Shown: one piece after another, positions 33,901 through 45,359 of the stretch
Numbering within the stretch: position 1 is the first letter of the stretch
Layout of the letters: each line of letters opens with the position of its first letter
The notes under the pieces: generated by a model
Database searches by the model: none
What the model was told of the DNA's origin: nothing
The model's input: only the letters and a program-made list of their open reading frames with translations
Program-made: the position numbers and the translations under genes
Assembly (NCBI RefSeq): GCF_905163445.1
Contig: NC_053191.1
Span: 1,054,001 to 1,118,000, forward strand
Direction of reading: 5' to 3'
Length of the DNA stretch: 64,000 bases
From: Pararge aegeria
Taxonomy: Eukaryota; Arthropoda; Insecta; Lepidoptera; Nymphalidae

Positions 33901-36900
33901 ATGCTAAAAAGACGGGGTGTTATAAGTTTGAGTGTGTGTAGTTTGTGTGTGTGTGTGAATGTAAGCTGTACGACTACACAGGAAACTCATTTTCCCATTT
34001 AAATTTTAACTCTACTCAATAGTCAACAATGATTCTTTGTTAACCTTCTCTTCAACCTTTACAAAACTACCGCCACTAGATGGCGCTTTAAATAATTTGG
34101 TTTTTAATTTTATTCTTCTACAAGTATTATAAATAATCTAATAAATGTTTATGTAAATAAAAGGTAGATTATTTTAAGAAATGTTATAGATATATTTTAC
34201 AATGATTAATTACAAATGTTTATCTGTACCGTTGCATATAGGTAAAATAGGTCAAACTTCTTTGGATTATATTTATAAAATGCTCAATATGAATTCGAAT
34301 CAAAATATAAAATAATTTTAGCTTGTACACGTATGTTGAAGTCGGGCGGGCCTAAATAGAAACAATGAAACCGATGCGGTACACTGGCCGGAATTCGTGT
34401 ACAAACGTGTACCAACTAAAATTATTTTATACTTTTAAAGTGTTTGTAGTCAGTTTTGTAAATTTAAACGCGGCAACGTTTGATGAAAAGTGTATAATCT
34501 CCAGGGTACAAGCTATAAAGGCCCTCCTTCATCAAGATCGGTGCAGTGGTTGAGCCGAACATTGGTAACAAACAAACAGACACACTTTCACATTCATAAT
34601 AATAGAATGTTGTTAATAGAGTGCATTTAGTTTGGAGTAAATCGGCGTTTATTATGACGCTATTTTAATCTAATTTATTTTGCTTTCCTTATTGCATAAA
34701 ATCATCCAACGATTCCAGAGACTGCTTATTGGTCCTGCGCAGCCGCGGCACTACGTAACTACCGGCCAATCACGCTTGGTCCCGTGTCGTACGACAAATA
34801 GAAGAACCTATTAAGAGCTCTTTGCGACTCAAGTTCCTTCTTTTAAAGGGCGTGCGTTTATTGACTAATTGGTACTAGTTTCGAAAGACAATTTCTTAGA
34901 AACGCGTCTTCTATGCTTTTTTCGTTCGCTGTGTAGATGTGTTTGCCGAGGGTCGGTCTTGCGATCGGTCATCGCAAGGAAATGCTATAGTCTAAACTAC
35001 CGAGTCTTAACCTACTGGCGTAAACCACATTCACCACTTATCTATAACCGATAAGTTTTAATTTGTATTATATTTTTTACACTGAAATTAGCAATGAATG
35101 GGACTTACACATCGACATTGAAGTTCAAATCGATCCCACCGGATCAATATTCAATTTTTACATTTCATTTTGTAATCAATTTTTTCAATACTTTTACACG
35201 TAAAGATTGTTTTAACTTAAGACCCCGGTTGGTAGTTTTTTGTGATAGAGCTCTTCAGAAGAATTTCTACCGCCATACTATGGAGGGTAGAGGTAAGGAG
35301 AGTCATCTTATATGGGAGAAAAGTTGAAAAAGTGTCCAGTTGTATGCGCTAAATAACAGTTCAAAAATCCTCCACAATGGCGCTGGTGGATGCACAGGGT
35401 ATGGTATGAATGTAGCAATCGTAGACGAATTGAAGTATGCCGAGTTAAAAAATTCAATGTCATTATCGACTAAAGTAGTTAATTATTGAGAATTTCAACA
35501 ACTTACGTTGTACAAAATATTGTGGTAAATATAACCTTACTTCCTTGTTTATTTTTCAAGCCTACTCTAACAATATTTGGTTTGGCGCTTCTTTTAAGAG
35601 TTACCTTGATGCAAATGTGGCGCCATCCTAATTTAATACATTTTGACGACACTTTTTCATATACACAGATGATCCTCCTTACCTCTACCCTCCATACGCC
35701 ATACTTATTACTGCCTCCAAGCATTGCTGGTTTACGGTCTGAAGGGCTACTTATAACTGTACCTCACGTTGATGGGCAATTTATGGACGTGTTCCTTGCG
35801 TGCGAAGTATTGCTCTTTTTATAGTCGATGGTTTTCAAGTCTGGTGGGCATCCTAATTGGTCAGTCAGTTAGTATCGATTGTCTCCTCTCAGAATAAGTT
35901 TTACGGCGTAGTCCATGATGACCCAGTATTGCCTTCACGTGCCTTTGAGTTTATTCGTAGTCAGTAGTAATTAAAGATTATTTTAAGAGATAACGCGGGT
36001 TTTTATATAATGTAAAATATTTGTTCGCATGATTGCACCTATTCATTTATATCGATGAGTTTGGACTAAACATTTTTCTTCTTTTGCTTGTTTTGGCTTT
36101 CAGGTGTACCAAATCAGCACGATGTATTTCGCCGATGTCACGTACCTACACTTGGAAGATCCACAAAGGAGATTGTCGAAAAATAGACATTTTATATTAA
36201 ATATAGTATATTTTTTTATAATACTATACTTTTTATAATTGGACTAAACATTGTGGTTTGACAGTTAGCTTAAACCGACATTTAGAGCGAAGAACAGGTT
36301 ACCAAGATATAGCTACTAGGCTTTTACTATTTTCTATGCTTCAGACAAATGTTGGTTACGCCTTTGAGAACAGTATGGATAACTGTCCAGCATGCTTGTT
36401 TCCTTACGATGTTTTCCTTCACCGTTTGCAAGCAAGGGTGATTTTTAAGAGCACATAACTCCGAAAAGTTAAATTTACGTTCCGAGGGTTGAACTTGGTC
36501 TCCACGAAAGGGGGGACGAAGTTCAAAATAATAATAAAGTTTTTATTAGAGGCATATAAACCCCTCATATCAGCTTTTATATAGGGACAATACAAAGAAA
36601 TCTATGATTAAATGTATACATTAAAAAATAGAACAAAGAACAACATAGGCTACCTTTTGTCCCGGGCGACAGCTTTGAAATTTAGTATTCATGTCACCTA
36701 TGCTATGGAAAAGAACATGTTATTTCTATACCAATCACTCAAATAGTTTCCGTGGTAGGATAAAAAATTGTTAACGAACGAAGCTTTAGAAACGATTCTA
36801 AAGTCCACACAGACGAAGTCGTGGCAGAAACTAGTAGTAAATAAATCTATTTAAGATGCCAAAGGATCTTATTAGTAGAAAAATAAATTGATAAGTGATT

Positions 36901-37103
36901 CGTATCTTTGTAGGCGCATATTCGGTGGAAACTACCAAGGCCATTACATAGTGGCAGTGGGATGGTTTGACGGCAAGCTGCTTTACCACAATCCTGCAAG
37001 GCAGCATTCGCTCTGCGCCACAACACCCAAGAGGCTGCATGCTGCGAGATTGGCGCCTGGCACTGATTACGACCTCATACTAGTTTATAACTATAAGAAA
37101 TAA
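29036..37103 (+). CDS. GUCD1: guanylyl cyclase domain-containing protein 1 (GUCD1-like), 5 exons
   Basis: Exons: 29036-29077 (tentative), 29984-30168, 30608-30674, 33114-33301, 36914-37103; 672 nt, 223 residues, phases consistent throughout. The tentative first exon supplies a start (MNYDNTDKDLLDTR) and fits in frame; an alternative acceptor for exon 2 is at 29979. The core fits family PF09778: RFNWDCGIACILMLI with the presumed nucleophilic Cys (residue ~31), STWTIDLCYLLKRF, GPAIALVDAALL, and GGNYQGHYIVAVGWF with the presumed His. Despite the name, the fold is predicted to be papain-like (peptidase C39-type), and no cyclase activity is implied. Substrate is not known to me. Intron 3 hosts a P-like element and other repeats. 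Divergent from COQ5, with starts about 500 bp apart. Confidence 0.88.
29552..29597. other. perfect 18-bp hairpin
   Basis: cgttcgaggacatactca (29556-29573) is followed after a 3-base loop by its exact complement (29577-29594). Outside, ttg/caa extends the pairing with one bulged base. It lies in the predicted GUCD1 intron 1. Confidence 0.9.
30938..30975. repeat. (TA)n microsatellite
   Basis: A run of tatatatata interrupted by one tgta lies in GUCD1 intron 2. Confidence 0.85.
31230..31620 (+). pseudogene. LINE C-terminal fragment (family M)
   Basis: Reads in shifting frames as the C-terminus of an insect non-LTR retrotransposon: HRRNVACLSVFYRIYF, HRTARHR, STRTKRFLSTFLIRAAKMWN, FPATYNLSTFKARVNRLFLG. 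It ends in a poly-A run at about 31627. At least one frameshift (near 31385) is needed. Inside GUCD1 intron 2, same strand. Confidence 0.78.
31759..31993 (-). mobile_element. MITE family R, copy 2
   Basis: A good copy: aagcaggcgttactttgcgg, attaagcttaatttgctgta, caaacagatcctcggcaatg, then caggagatgttgacttta. It forms an inverted pair with the next copy. Confidence 0.78.
32020..32330 (+). mobile_element. MITE family R, copy 3, interrupted
   Basis: The copy runs from gagggtacattgccgaggat to gcttaattttcataac but is broken at about 32068-32243 by a segment reading RNKWRRIAGAAVGKEKE, which resembles the end of another LINE frame. Confidence 0.75.
32331..32525 (-). mobile_element. SINE family A, 3' two-thirds
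   Basis: Contains ctactacagggcacggctct, aggccgtagacaaccatgct and acattatggagaaatctcag. The tRNA-like head is lost. Confidence 0.78.
33310..33505 (-). mobile_element. SINE family A, very degenerate
   Basis: Only scattered blocks remain: caatcatcatcatcaagaca, ggtttaccacgttgg and cccttcaccgtta. It starts about 10 bases after the GUCD1 exon 4 donor and ends just before the P-like element. Confidence 0.55.
33702..33778 (+). pseudogene. THAP-domain first exon remnant
   Basis: The frame MPSCIVKWFRNNTDHHHKDS then GITFHV resembles the start of a C2CH THAP DNA-binding domain, including the FH motif. It stops at a GTAAGT donor in phase 2, after which THAP domains continue FP. The second zinc-binding Cys (position 9) is Phe (ttt for tgt), so the finger would not fold. 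The remaining coding sequence is absent. Confidence 0.7.
34500..34615 (-). repeat. Lep1-like 5' fragment nested in the P-like element
   Basis: Read on the minus strand, it runs from attattatgaatgtgaaagt through gttaccaatgttcg to ccgatcttgatgaa, as in lepidopteran Helitron-like repeats. Confidence 0.5.
35280..35697. repeat. inverted repeat pair, ~50-bp arms
   Basis: tggagggtagaggtaaggag (35281) and the complement of ctccttacctctaccctcca (35674-35693) are the best-matched parts of arms at 35280-35336 and 35648-35697. The central 310 bp looks unique. Probably a small foldback or MITE in GUCD1 intron 4. Confidence 0.75.
36350..36530 (-). mobile_element. SINE family A, degenerate
   Basis: gcctttgagaacagtatgga, acgatgttttccttcaccgt and cataactccgaaaagtta are recognisable. 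The head is decayed. Confidence 0.65.
36540..36838 (+). repeat. Lep1-like 3' end
   Basis: It ends cacagacgaagtcgtggcag then aaactagta, the Lep1 terminal signature, about 75 bases before the last GUCD1 exon. Confidence 0.6.
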
Positions 37104-38591
37104 TAATAAACAACTATTTTACTAGCATATACTTAATTACAATCCTTACTTATATTATAAATGCGAAAGTGCGTTTGTTAAAAGTGTCTGCGTGTTGACC
37201 TACAAACATACAATAAGTTACCAAAGATCGTAAGGGAAAATAATTTAATTAAAAAAAAAAAGAGTGTTTTAAATTTGTAGTTAACATTACATTTTATAAT
37301 ATTAATGAATTTTATAATTAGTTAAAATATGACATTTAATGTACTAGTTTTAAATAATTAACTTTAGTCTTTAAAATATAATACTTTGTAATTGTTGCAC
37401 GCCCAAAGAGGCAATATACATTGGGACTTCATACATGTAATTCTATCCAACCTGATCTGTAATATGCAATAAATGAATTTGAATTTGTTTGTACTTCCTT
37501 TACGCCATAACTAAGGAACCAATCCAATTCATTGACATGACGGAGACGGAGCATCATAGGCTACTCTGTGTCCCCGAAAAGCAAGCGTTTTCCATAAGAT
37601 TAGTAGAAAACTGAAAAAAAAACTACTCGCAACCGCTAATAAAACAATGAATGATTTCAGAAACAACAGAAGCCTCACACGCCAATAACAATAAGACAGG
37701 ATCTTATCGCTTAAAAGTGATTTCTATCAGGTTGTTAAATGTTAAGACCCAAATGTTAAGATAAAGGGTTAGGTGTTATTTCAAAAATACTATTTAAATA
37801 CATAAATGTAAAAAAAAAAACTTTTTTTTAAATCTGTGCATCAACACCCACGTTTTTCTGCATACCGTTATTGGTTGCCTGTAAAAAGAGAACTATTAGT
37901 GATAAATCCTAATAACATAATTTATGGGACGGTTATGAGGCATCGTACAACGCTATTTTTAATAGATACCGTCTAAAATAATATGTCTTATTGCCTTTGG
38001 TTTCAGGTGCACCAACATAACAACAGTAATCCACAAAAAATCAATAAAAACCGTTTGACATCGCTTAAAGATATATAGGGCGCATTTAAATAGATCTCCT
38101 TAAAATAATTACTCGTAATAAAAGATAAAATTAAATATTCTAATCTTTTTTTCAGTGATGCCAATATTAAAAATAAGTAGGTTAATTCTCATTTAACTGG
38201 CAACTTTCCGTAGGCTAACTCTATGTTCGGGGAATCCCTGTGCGTGACGTGAAAAAGCCCAATTGAATTGATTCATCTATGAATATCTGTTTAGAGTAGC
38301 TTTTCATATAGCAAATGAAGAAGGTTGAAATCATTTAGGGTTGTGTATACTTGAAAGTTATGAAAATATTAAGAAATATACGTACTGTTTATAAGATACT
38401 TAACTATTTATATTACAAACTATATATATTTTATTTAAAATCATTAATTAATTTCGTTGTGTAATACGATTTATTTTTTAGTTTTTGAGAGTTACCTTAC
38501 CTTATGTTGGTTAAAACCTAAGTAAATTTGTTATTTTTTATATAAATTAAAAGTAAAGCAAAACTGTTTATTAATCCCTAACAACTATTTC

Positions 38592-38700
38592 AAAATTCAA
38601 AATTCATTTATTTCAATTAGGCCTAGTATATAAGCACTTTTGAAACGTCAAGTCAGTCTATTTGTATTGACTCTTCCACCGTGACTTAGTTTCGGGTAAT
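38592..38700 (-). mobile_element. LINE family J 3' UTR fragment
   Basis: Starts caaaattcatttatttcaat and contains aagcacttttgaaacgtcaa. Confidence 0.8.
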
Positions 38701-39234
38701 TAAAATTACAATAGTTTGTAAGGTATAACTGTATATAAAAAGGACGGATAAAAATGCCATCAACTCATTGGTGCTAAACGTTAAAAGAGCAAAAGTCCAG
38801 ATAACCCTGTAAGGAAGACTTGATAGCCAATTTAGCTGAATACAACGAACGGACCTATCCCTGTCGTTGTGTAGATTTTCGTATAGCCGTTCTAGACAAG
38901 GTTATGTCGTAGTTATTTAACGATAAAAATACAAATTACTTTATTCGTAGGCATTAGTAGTTTATGAGTATTTTAAGAGATGGCGCAGGTTTTGTGTTCG
39001 ATTTAATGTAAAATATTTTTTAGCAGGATTGCACCTATTTATTTATATTGATCAGATTGGACTAAACATTGTGATATGACAGTTTCGGGCAAATTTGCTA
39101 AATATATCAATGCCGGAATCGTTAACTTAAACCAACATTTGGAGCTAAGGATAGGTTACCAAGATATACCTACTAGATATTAAATTTTACTAATTGTTCT
39201 ATGCTTCAGACAAATGTAGGTTTGTTATTCATTA

Positions 39235-39460
39235 TCATCGTCAACATTACTTCAACCGATAGACGTCCACTGCAGGAGATAGGTCCTGGACCGCTTGTTT
39301 CCAGTGGCTCGTTTTGTGTCGCCTGTCTATCTTGTTGGCGGCCGATCAACGCTGCGTATTCCTATGCGGGCTCGCATTCTGGTACCTTGGGACCCCAACC
39401 TCCATCAGTTCTCCGAGCTATGAGCCCCGGCCATTGCCACTTCACAAGAGACACACTTAA
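39235..39460 (-). mobile_element. RTE-like LINE 3' fragment
   Basis: The reversed landmarks are clear: gacgtccactgcaggagata, ccttgggaccccaacctcca and cggccattgccacttcac. The frame is broken. Confidence 0.78.
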
Positions 39461-40384
39461 ATAATGCTTGTAAGAAATATTGGCTGTAGCTTTACTAGAT
39501 TTACTAGATCAGTGGTAATTACAATAGGCATCCGGAGCTCCCGGTGTAAATAACACTAGTGGCTCTGATCAAAGTAGGTTTGTTTATTTGATAATTACTG
39601 GTGTCGTATGGTGACGGTAGCCCTCGCGTCGGTCGAGTGAGGTGACTATGTGCAAACCCTCTCGTTGGCTTTAGTTCAGAAGTAGACTATTACAGGCTAC
39701 TGGCTATGATGATGATGATAATTGATGATTTACACTAGGGCCCTTTAAAATAAACAATTCATAGAACCGGAGGCGGAATAGTTATACCGTGATGTGTCAC
39801 ACTTCAACTGACAGCACCTTCAAAATGCCAGAGTGTGATAAAAGAGAACGTTTACGAATGTAGTTATCGACATAATCTTACTACTATGTACATATATTTA
39901 TTTAACGTATTCATAAAACTGCCATCTTTGTGGTTATTTGAATAAGGAAATATTTGAATTTGACTTTGATATTGAGAACTCAATAGGTTTTTTTAAGGCC
40001 TAAGACAAAAAGTAGGCAATCTTCATCAAATTGTAATGTGCATGCAGGTTAGGTAGCGAATTAATTACTTTTAGATTTTCCGCCTTCCTACAGATGCATG
40101 CCAATTTATTACCTCCTTCTTTTTTAGTCTTTTTAATAGTTCATTTAATGCAAAGATTGTGGTTAAAGACGTTTATTTTTCTCAAAAGAAATTACAATTT
40201 CACTCAATGAGAATATTTACAACTTATTTCATGTACCTAGGTAATCTTAAAACTACAAACAACGGCACGAACGAAACAATCAGAAATTAAAAAAAAAAAC
40301 TTGAGGGTAAAATTATAAAATATAAATACTTAATACTGTCATACATAGCCAGGACCGGATCTCATCTCAGAATCTCAGATTTTG

Positions 40385-40800
40385 TCAACTACAAAAGTTT
40401 TAAGTTTTTCTTAAAAATATTGAAATTTTGTTCTATTTTAATGTCGTTAGGTAATTTATTATACATGAATGCTCCTTCAAAGCTTATGTTTTTCTTACCG
40501 TAATTTGTTCGTGGTTTGTTTAAGCAAATGTTATTAGCACTACGAAGTTGTGACTTTTTAGTTGTAAAGTTTAATTGTGAATGAATGTTTCTGGATTTAA
40601 TGTTTTTATAAGAATACATGTATTGTAGTAATATAGTTGTTGTATTTTTTTAATTTAGTTTCGGTATAAATCCTTATTGTTGGTGCTAGAAATTTATAGT
40701 TGTAAAGAATTTTGATAATTTTATTTTGAATGATTTGTAGACATTTTAAGTTAGTTTTTGCAGCCCCAAAAACTAACTTAAACTGAAACTGCCCCATACT
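40385..40800 (-). pseudogene. LINE reverse-transcriptase C-terminus (family N)
   Basis: Two frames, 40797-40606 (AAKTNLKCLQIIQNKIIKIL) and 40619-40389 (YNKLPNDIKIEQNFNIFKKN), together make the post-RT region of a CR1- or jockey-type LINE. They are joined by a frameshift near 40620. Confidence 0.7.
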
Positions 40801-40844
40801 TCTATTAGATAATCAAGGTGAGATTTAACTAGGGAAGATTAAAT

Positions 40845-41110
40845 GTTAATATTCAGGCTGGCCGCTCTGAAAGCAGTGGAACGCCGATCCAGAAGACTTA
40901 CTGACGAGGATTCGCCACTTTTGGCTAAACTTCGAAGTCTTGATCATCGTCGTACGTTAGCCAGCTTGTCAATATGTTTATAGGATATACTTAGGGTGCT
41001 CAGAAACTCCCGTTCCTTCTTCACTTTTTTACCTTCGCACCGCAAGTCACCGGGCAGGTTTTCATCCCAATGTAGTCAATATCCCAAAAACTCGCACGAA
41101 GCGATTCGCA
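40845..41110 (+). pseudogene. LINE C-terminal fragment (family M-like)
   Basis: Reads LAALKAVERRSRRLTDED, LAKLRSLDHRRTLASLS and, after a disruption, SHRAGFHPNVVNIPKTRTKR, homologous in layout to the fragment at 31230. Confidence 0.65.
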
Positions 41111-41147
41111 TCTTCTTCTCTTACTTGTATTATTGTATAAAAATTTC

Positions 41148-41222
41148 AAAACTCATTTTTTTCGAGTAGGTCTCAGTATAAGCACTTTTAAAACATCAAG
41201 TCTGTCTGTTTTGTTAGTGTTT
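41148..41222 (-). mobile_element. LINE family J 3' tail
   Basis: Contains agtataagcacttttaaaac and atcaagtctgtctgtttt. Confidence 0.7.
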
Positions 41223-42240
41223 TAACAATTAATTCACTACAATTCAGTGCTAAATAGGTTTAAAGACTATATAAATATAACATTTGGTTGCCTGGCAGAG
41301 ATCACTATGTAGTATAGATAAGTCCACCAAATTGTATCCTGTAGCCATCATTTTCATTTTATGTATTATTTATATTTATATATTAGTTATATCTGCATAT
41401 CGTCTGCGAAAGGTGCCAAAGACTGTAATTGTACGGATACAAGATGTATACCTACTAAGAACTACGCGGTGAAACCCTATACACATATAACATACAGCTT
41501 ATAAGCAGGTGATTTCCCGAAAAATACTATTCACTTATTTATGTGCGTAGTTAATATTTATGTAATTAATACGTAAAAAGTTTATCTTATATGTTATTTA
41601 ATATGTAGTTTATTAAATACATATAACATACAATTAGCATTTACCCTATACTTTATTTGATAGTTCAATACGCTATATGTTAAAACTAAAGCCAGTTGTT
41701 TTGTTTCGTTTTATTGTTGAATTATACATGGTAAGTAACGTTGAGTGTTATTTTTTTTGTTTGTCCAATTTTCAAAAAAGCATGGGATTGGCGTAGATTT
41801 TTGTACATAGATAGTTTATGGACCGTGATGGTATAGGCATAATGCATGGGACAGACCGAATGCGTGAATGGTCTTACACGATTTTGTTCACCTCCCTGGC
41901 TTTGTGGTTCAATCCCCGGAAATTTATAATTTCTTAATTTTCTGGGGCTCTGGTTTGGTGGGAGGCTTCGTGGCTAGTAGCCACTTCACAGAGTGGCAAC
42001 CAAGCGATATATATAGCTTTAGATTCCGGCAGGATAACGTGTATAAACCAACTAGGGTTACAGGTACCTACGTAATAAGGTTTTATCCTAGGTTAACCCA
42101 CTATCGCCTTAGACTACAAAACTAACCACCACATCTTACAATAATATATACGCGATATTCTCAGGAAGAACTGGTCTGATATACAAAATTTTTTCAGTGT
42201 TGGATAGCCCATTTATCAAGAAAGGCTATTATGCTATAGA

Positions 42241-42510
42241 TCAAAGTCAGGGTCAAAAATATCTTTATTCAAGTAGGCCCATAGGTGGCACTTTTGATGC
42301 GTATATAAGAATTACACGGTAGTGAGATGATGGCGATAACCACATTCGTAAACTTAAAACTTAAGCCACCAGGGTTCCAAATGCGTCCTGGTCTAAGACG
42401 AAGCCCACAACAAACTTAACCGGGTGTTTTTTTTTGTTATCACCATCTCACAATGTTATTTTAAATTATTAGAAGAGCAACCTGGTTAGAGCAATAATTT
42501 ATATATGATA
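42241..42510 (-). mobile_element. LINE family K 3' UTR
   Basis: Begins aaaaatatctttattcaagt and ends with a block (ttgttatcaccatctcacaa to gagcaataattta) nearly identical to positions 2-70. The coding part is missing. Confidence 0.78.
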
Positions 42511-42574
42511 TCATAAATATCATAACGCAAAGACCTAATGAAGAATGGTTCAAAATCGGGTGTTTTTTTCCTTA

Positions 42575-42740
42575 TGAGATCTTCCGCTGCGTGCGCTGCG
42601 TAAACGGTTTTAAAGTTACGATAAAATCATGTGAGACAAAGTTGTTCCCTTTTAAAAGTTCTCAAAAAAGGTCCGCAACAGCATATATATATCTTATAAG
42701 GTTGACTTATACGCGGACGAAGTCGCGAGGGACCACTAGT
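42575..42740 (+). repeat. Lep1-like 3' end
   Basis: Contains ccgctgcgtgcgctgcgtaa and ends gcggacgaagtcgcgaggga then ccactagta. Confidence 0.6.
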
Positions 42741-42807
42741 ACTACAAATAAATTGAAATAAAAGGATTTAAAATTATTTGGTTAATATAAGCACTAGGCT
42801 ATAAGTA

Positions 42808-43085
42808 GTAGGCAGGTCAAGTCTGTCTGTTTGTAGTGACTTTACCACTGCACCGTTTCGGACTCTACGGAGAAGAAGCTGGCAAGAAACAGAGCAGTGG
42901 CTTTTTAACGACATCAGCATTTTACAATAATGCGTATTGTGTGTATCGATTGTGAGGGATGAAACGGTATGCTTCCAAGTTACCTTGGCATTAGGATATT
43001 CATCAATTGCTCTAATAAATGTAATGTAATGTGTAAATAAAAATACTTTCAAACGCAAGCATTGTTAGGTCCAAAATTACCTTTG
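42808..43085 (-). mobile_element. LINE family J 3' UTR fragment
   Basis: Extends from aagtctgtctgtttgtagtg into the 3' coding limit (aggtccaaaattacctttgg), so it includes the whole 3' UTR. Confidence 0.8.
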
Positions 43086-43808
43086 GAATATTTATTCAAT
43101 GGAATGTTTACTCAAGTTTGTCTGTGTTTTCAAATAATTACACACTGTTATAATTTATAAAGCACACAAAGTTACAAAGTTCTTTTGAACCTAAGTTGCC
43201 TGTCACTAAATAAAATAATGTAAGATAGTTACAACCCTACTATGATATAATTTCCAAAATTTTCCTGCTCTCGAGTACCTAGTCCCCTCCCAGCCCTCAT
43301 ATATATCTGTCTCATTCACACGAAGCCCTATTTTAATAATAGAGAAAGAGAAAAGCACAAATTCGAATGGGCATATCCAAATGTTTATTGTTGAGTTGTT
43401 GACTGTGTAACTTCACTCAAATCAGTTTAAATTTTGGTTTAGTGAGTCACTGAGTGTTGGTGCGGACGGACGATAGGGACTGCATAGTTTCCAAAAGAAA
43501 ATATGTAACGAGTAAGCTGAAGATTTTGCCTCGTGACTAGATGTTACCTTGGTATGTGGAAATCATTTTTTTTTATATGTAGAACTGTATAATGATCTCC
43601 GATGATCAATAGATTATGTTTAATTCTAGATACAGGGTTCATTTATTATTATTAGATGATATACCAACAGCCATCGATATATCTAGCAACTCTTTTACTA
43701 GGCAAGTACTTACGTACCTACTTCATCAACTTCTTTCGTTTGTTTTAGACTTAGCATTTTGTAAGAACATAATGCTGATTGAAACAAAAATACTAAAGCA
43801 ACTTACAC

Positions 43809-45352
43809 AATATAGGGTCATTTCGCCTGTTTGCGTCCACTTAGTGGAGTTGTTAGGTTTGAACGTGAAAAAAAAAATGTCCGTGCGGTAGTTTTTAATC
43901 AAATATGGTTGTAATGTAGTCCCAATATAGTCTTGTCAAGTTTAATGCACAGTTTTGGACAACGCATCTGATGTTTTATTCTACACAGGTACAAATAGCT
44001 GAAACAGGCGATTTTCCCATTTTGCGTCCACAAAATCCAGATTGCGTCCGCCTGTGGACCAATTGGCGTCCACCTGCTTAGAAATAATTAGGAAGGGAAA
44101 TAGGAAATAAAAAGGGAAGCTTGTGATTTTAATCAAAACATTTATTTAATACCTAATTGCTGATATCATAAAAGTTAACATAAATTGCACTTCAGGATAT
44201 TTTTTTTTCTCCTCCAACTAACTCCATTAATAGATTCACTATTATTTCGAATATCATGTCGATGGCTTTATACGATTCTATTTTACCATTTCGGTACAAA
44301 GCCTTTAAAATTGGCCAAGTGCGAATCGGACTCGCGCGTTCCGTGTTTTATTTAATTTTTCAATATTTATTGTTATAGCGGCAATAGAAATACATCATCC
44401 ATGAAAATTTCAACTGTCTTACTATCACGATTAATAAGCTAAAGCCTGGTGACAGACGAACAGCGAAGTCTTAGTACTGGGTTCCTGTTTTTACCCTTTG
44501 GGTAAGGAACCCTAAAAATGGAACAAAATTCAAATATTGGCAAATACATAAAATAATTTTCGTATATAATTGTATATTTTTAGGTTAGGAAGGTTATAAA
44601 GAGTATATTTAAATAAAATTATATAAATTTTACTCTATTATTTTCGTGTAATAAAATGATGGACGCAAAATGTTATAGGGTTTCTTATGTAGGAAAACTG
44701 TGCGTCCAAGTCTGATTTTTGACATTCATTATCTTTTTTTATATTTCTAATAATATGGACGCAAATCGGCCATCATATTATGCATGTTAATGTTGTTAAA
44801 ATTGATAGGAAGTTTATATTGTTTTTCCCATGTTATCGTATTTAATTAAACATCTTACTGAGAAATAGTTAGAGTAATCTGCGTCCACAGCGGACGCAAA
44901 GTGGTTTTTTTATAAATTTTATGTACCAGTTCGCGTCCACCTTATATAAAATAGTTGGAGGAGAAAAAAAAATATCCTGAAGTGCAATTTATGTTAACTT
45001 TTATGATATCAGCAATTAGGTATTAAATAAATGTTTTGATTAAAATCACAAGCTTCCCTTTTTATTTCCTATTTCCCTTCCTAATTATTTCTAAGCAGGT
45101 GGACGCCAATTGGTCCACAGGCGGACGCAATCTGGATTTTGTGGACGCAAAATGGGAAAATCGCCTGTTTCAGCTATTTGTACCTGTGTAGAATAAAACA
45201 TCAGATGCGTTGTCCAAAACTGTGCATTAAACTTGACAAGACTATATTGGGACTACATTACAACCATATTTGATTAAAAACTACCGCACGGACATTTTTC
45301 CAACCTAACAACTCCACTAAGTGGACGCAAACAGGCGAAATGACCCTATATT
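43809..45352. mobile_element. foldback element with ~400-bp near-identical arms and a GCGTCC motif array
   Basis: The left arm (43809-44220) and right arm (44952-45352) are inverted copies. By eye the only clear difference is an 11-base expansion around an A-run near 43865. The outer ends read TATAGGGTCATTTCGCC and its complement, so the target duplication is TA or TATA. The hexamer GCGTCC/GGACGC occurs at least 14 times in 1.54 kb, in arms and spacer. The spacer is 731 bp with a second repeat nested at 44312-44518. No transposase is encoded. Confidence 0.93.
44312..44518 (+). repeat. dispersed lepidopteran repeat nested in the foldback spacer
   Basis: It runs from ggccaagtgcgaatcggact through agcctggtgacagacgaaca to ttaccctttgggtaaggaac. 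It is flanked by aaaatt/aaaat. This repeat is widespread in Lepidoptera; its class is uncertain. Confidence 0.7.
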
Positions 45353-45359
45353 ATTTATA

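Larger units (their letters stand above)
33519..34939 (+). mobile_element. non-autonomous P-like element with 24-bp inverted ends and 8-bp target duplication
   Basis: The 24-bp ends (33527-33550 and 34908-34931, beginning CAGCGAACGAAAAAAGC) are perfect inverted repeats. Both are flanked by the direct repeat TGTAGATG (33519-33526 and 34932-34939), giving a 1405-bp element. An 8-bp duplication is used by the P and hAT superfamilies. The THAP-like exon 150 bp inside the left end points to P. No transposase core was found, so this is an internally deleted copy. It is inserted in GUCD1 intron 3 (sense orientation judged by the THAP exon). Confidence 0.85.
37104..43808. other. gene-free stretch downstream of GUCD1
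   Basis: No host exon was found. Contents are Lep1-like fragments (37139-37210, 37490-37620, 42575-42740), LINE tails listed separately, and AT-rich filler. The polyadenylation site of GUCD1 is probably within 37104-37480 (aataaa at 37107 and 37469). Confidence 0.5.

Noticed and set aside
35486..35824. 112-codon frame with hydrophobic segments
   Set aside because: It spans one arm of an inverted repeat, lacks splice sites matching GUCD1 phases, and resembles nothing known to me.
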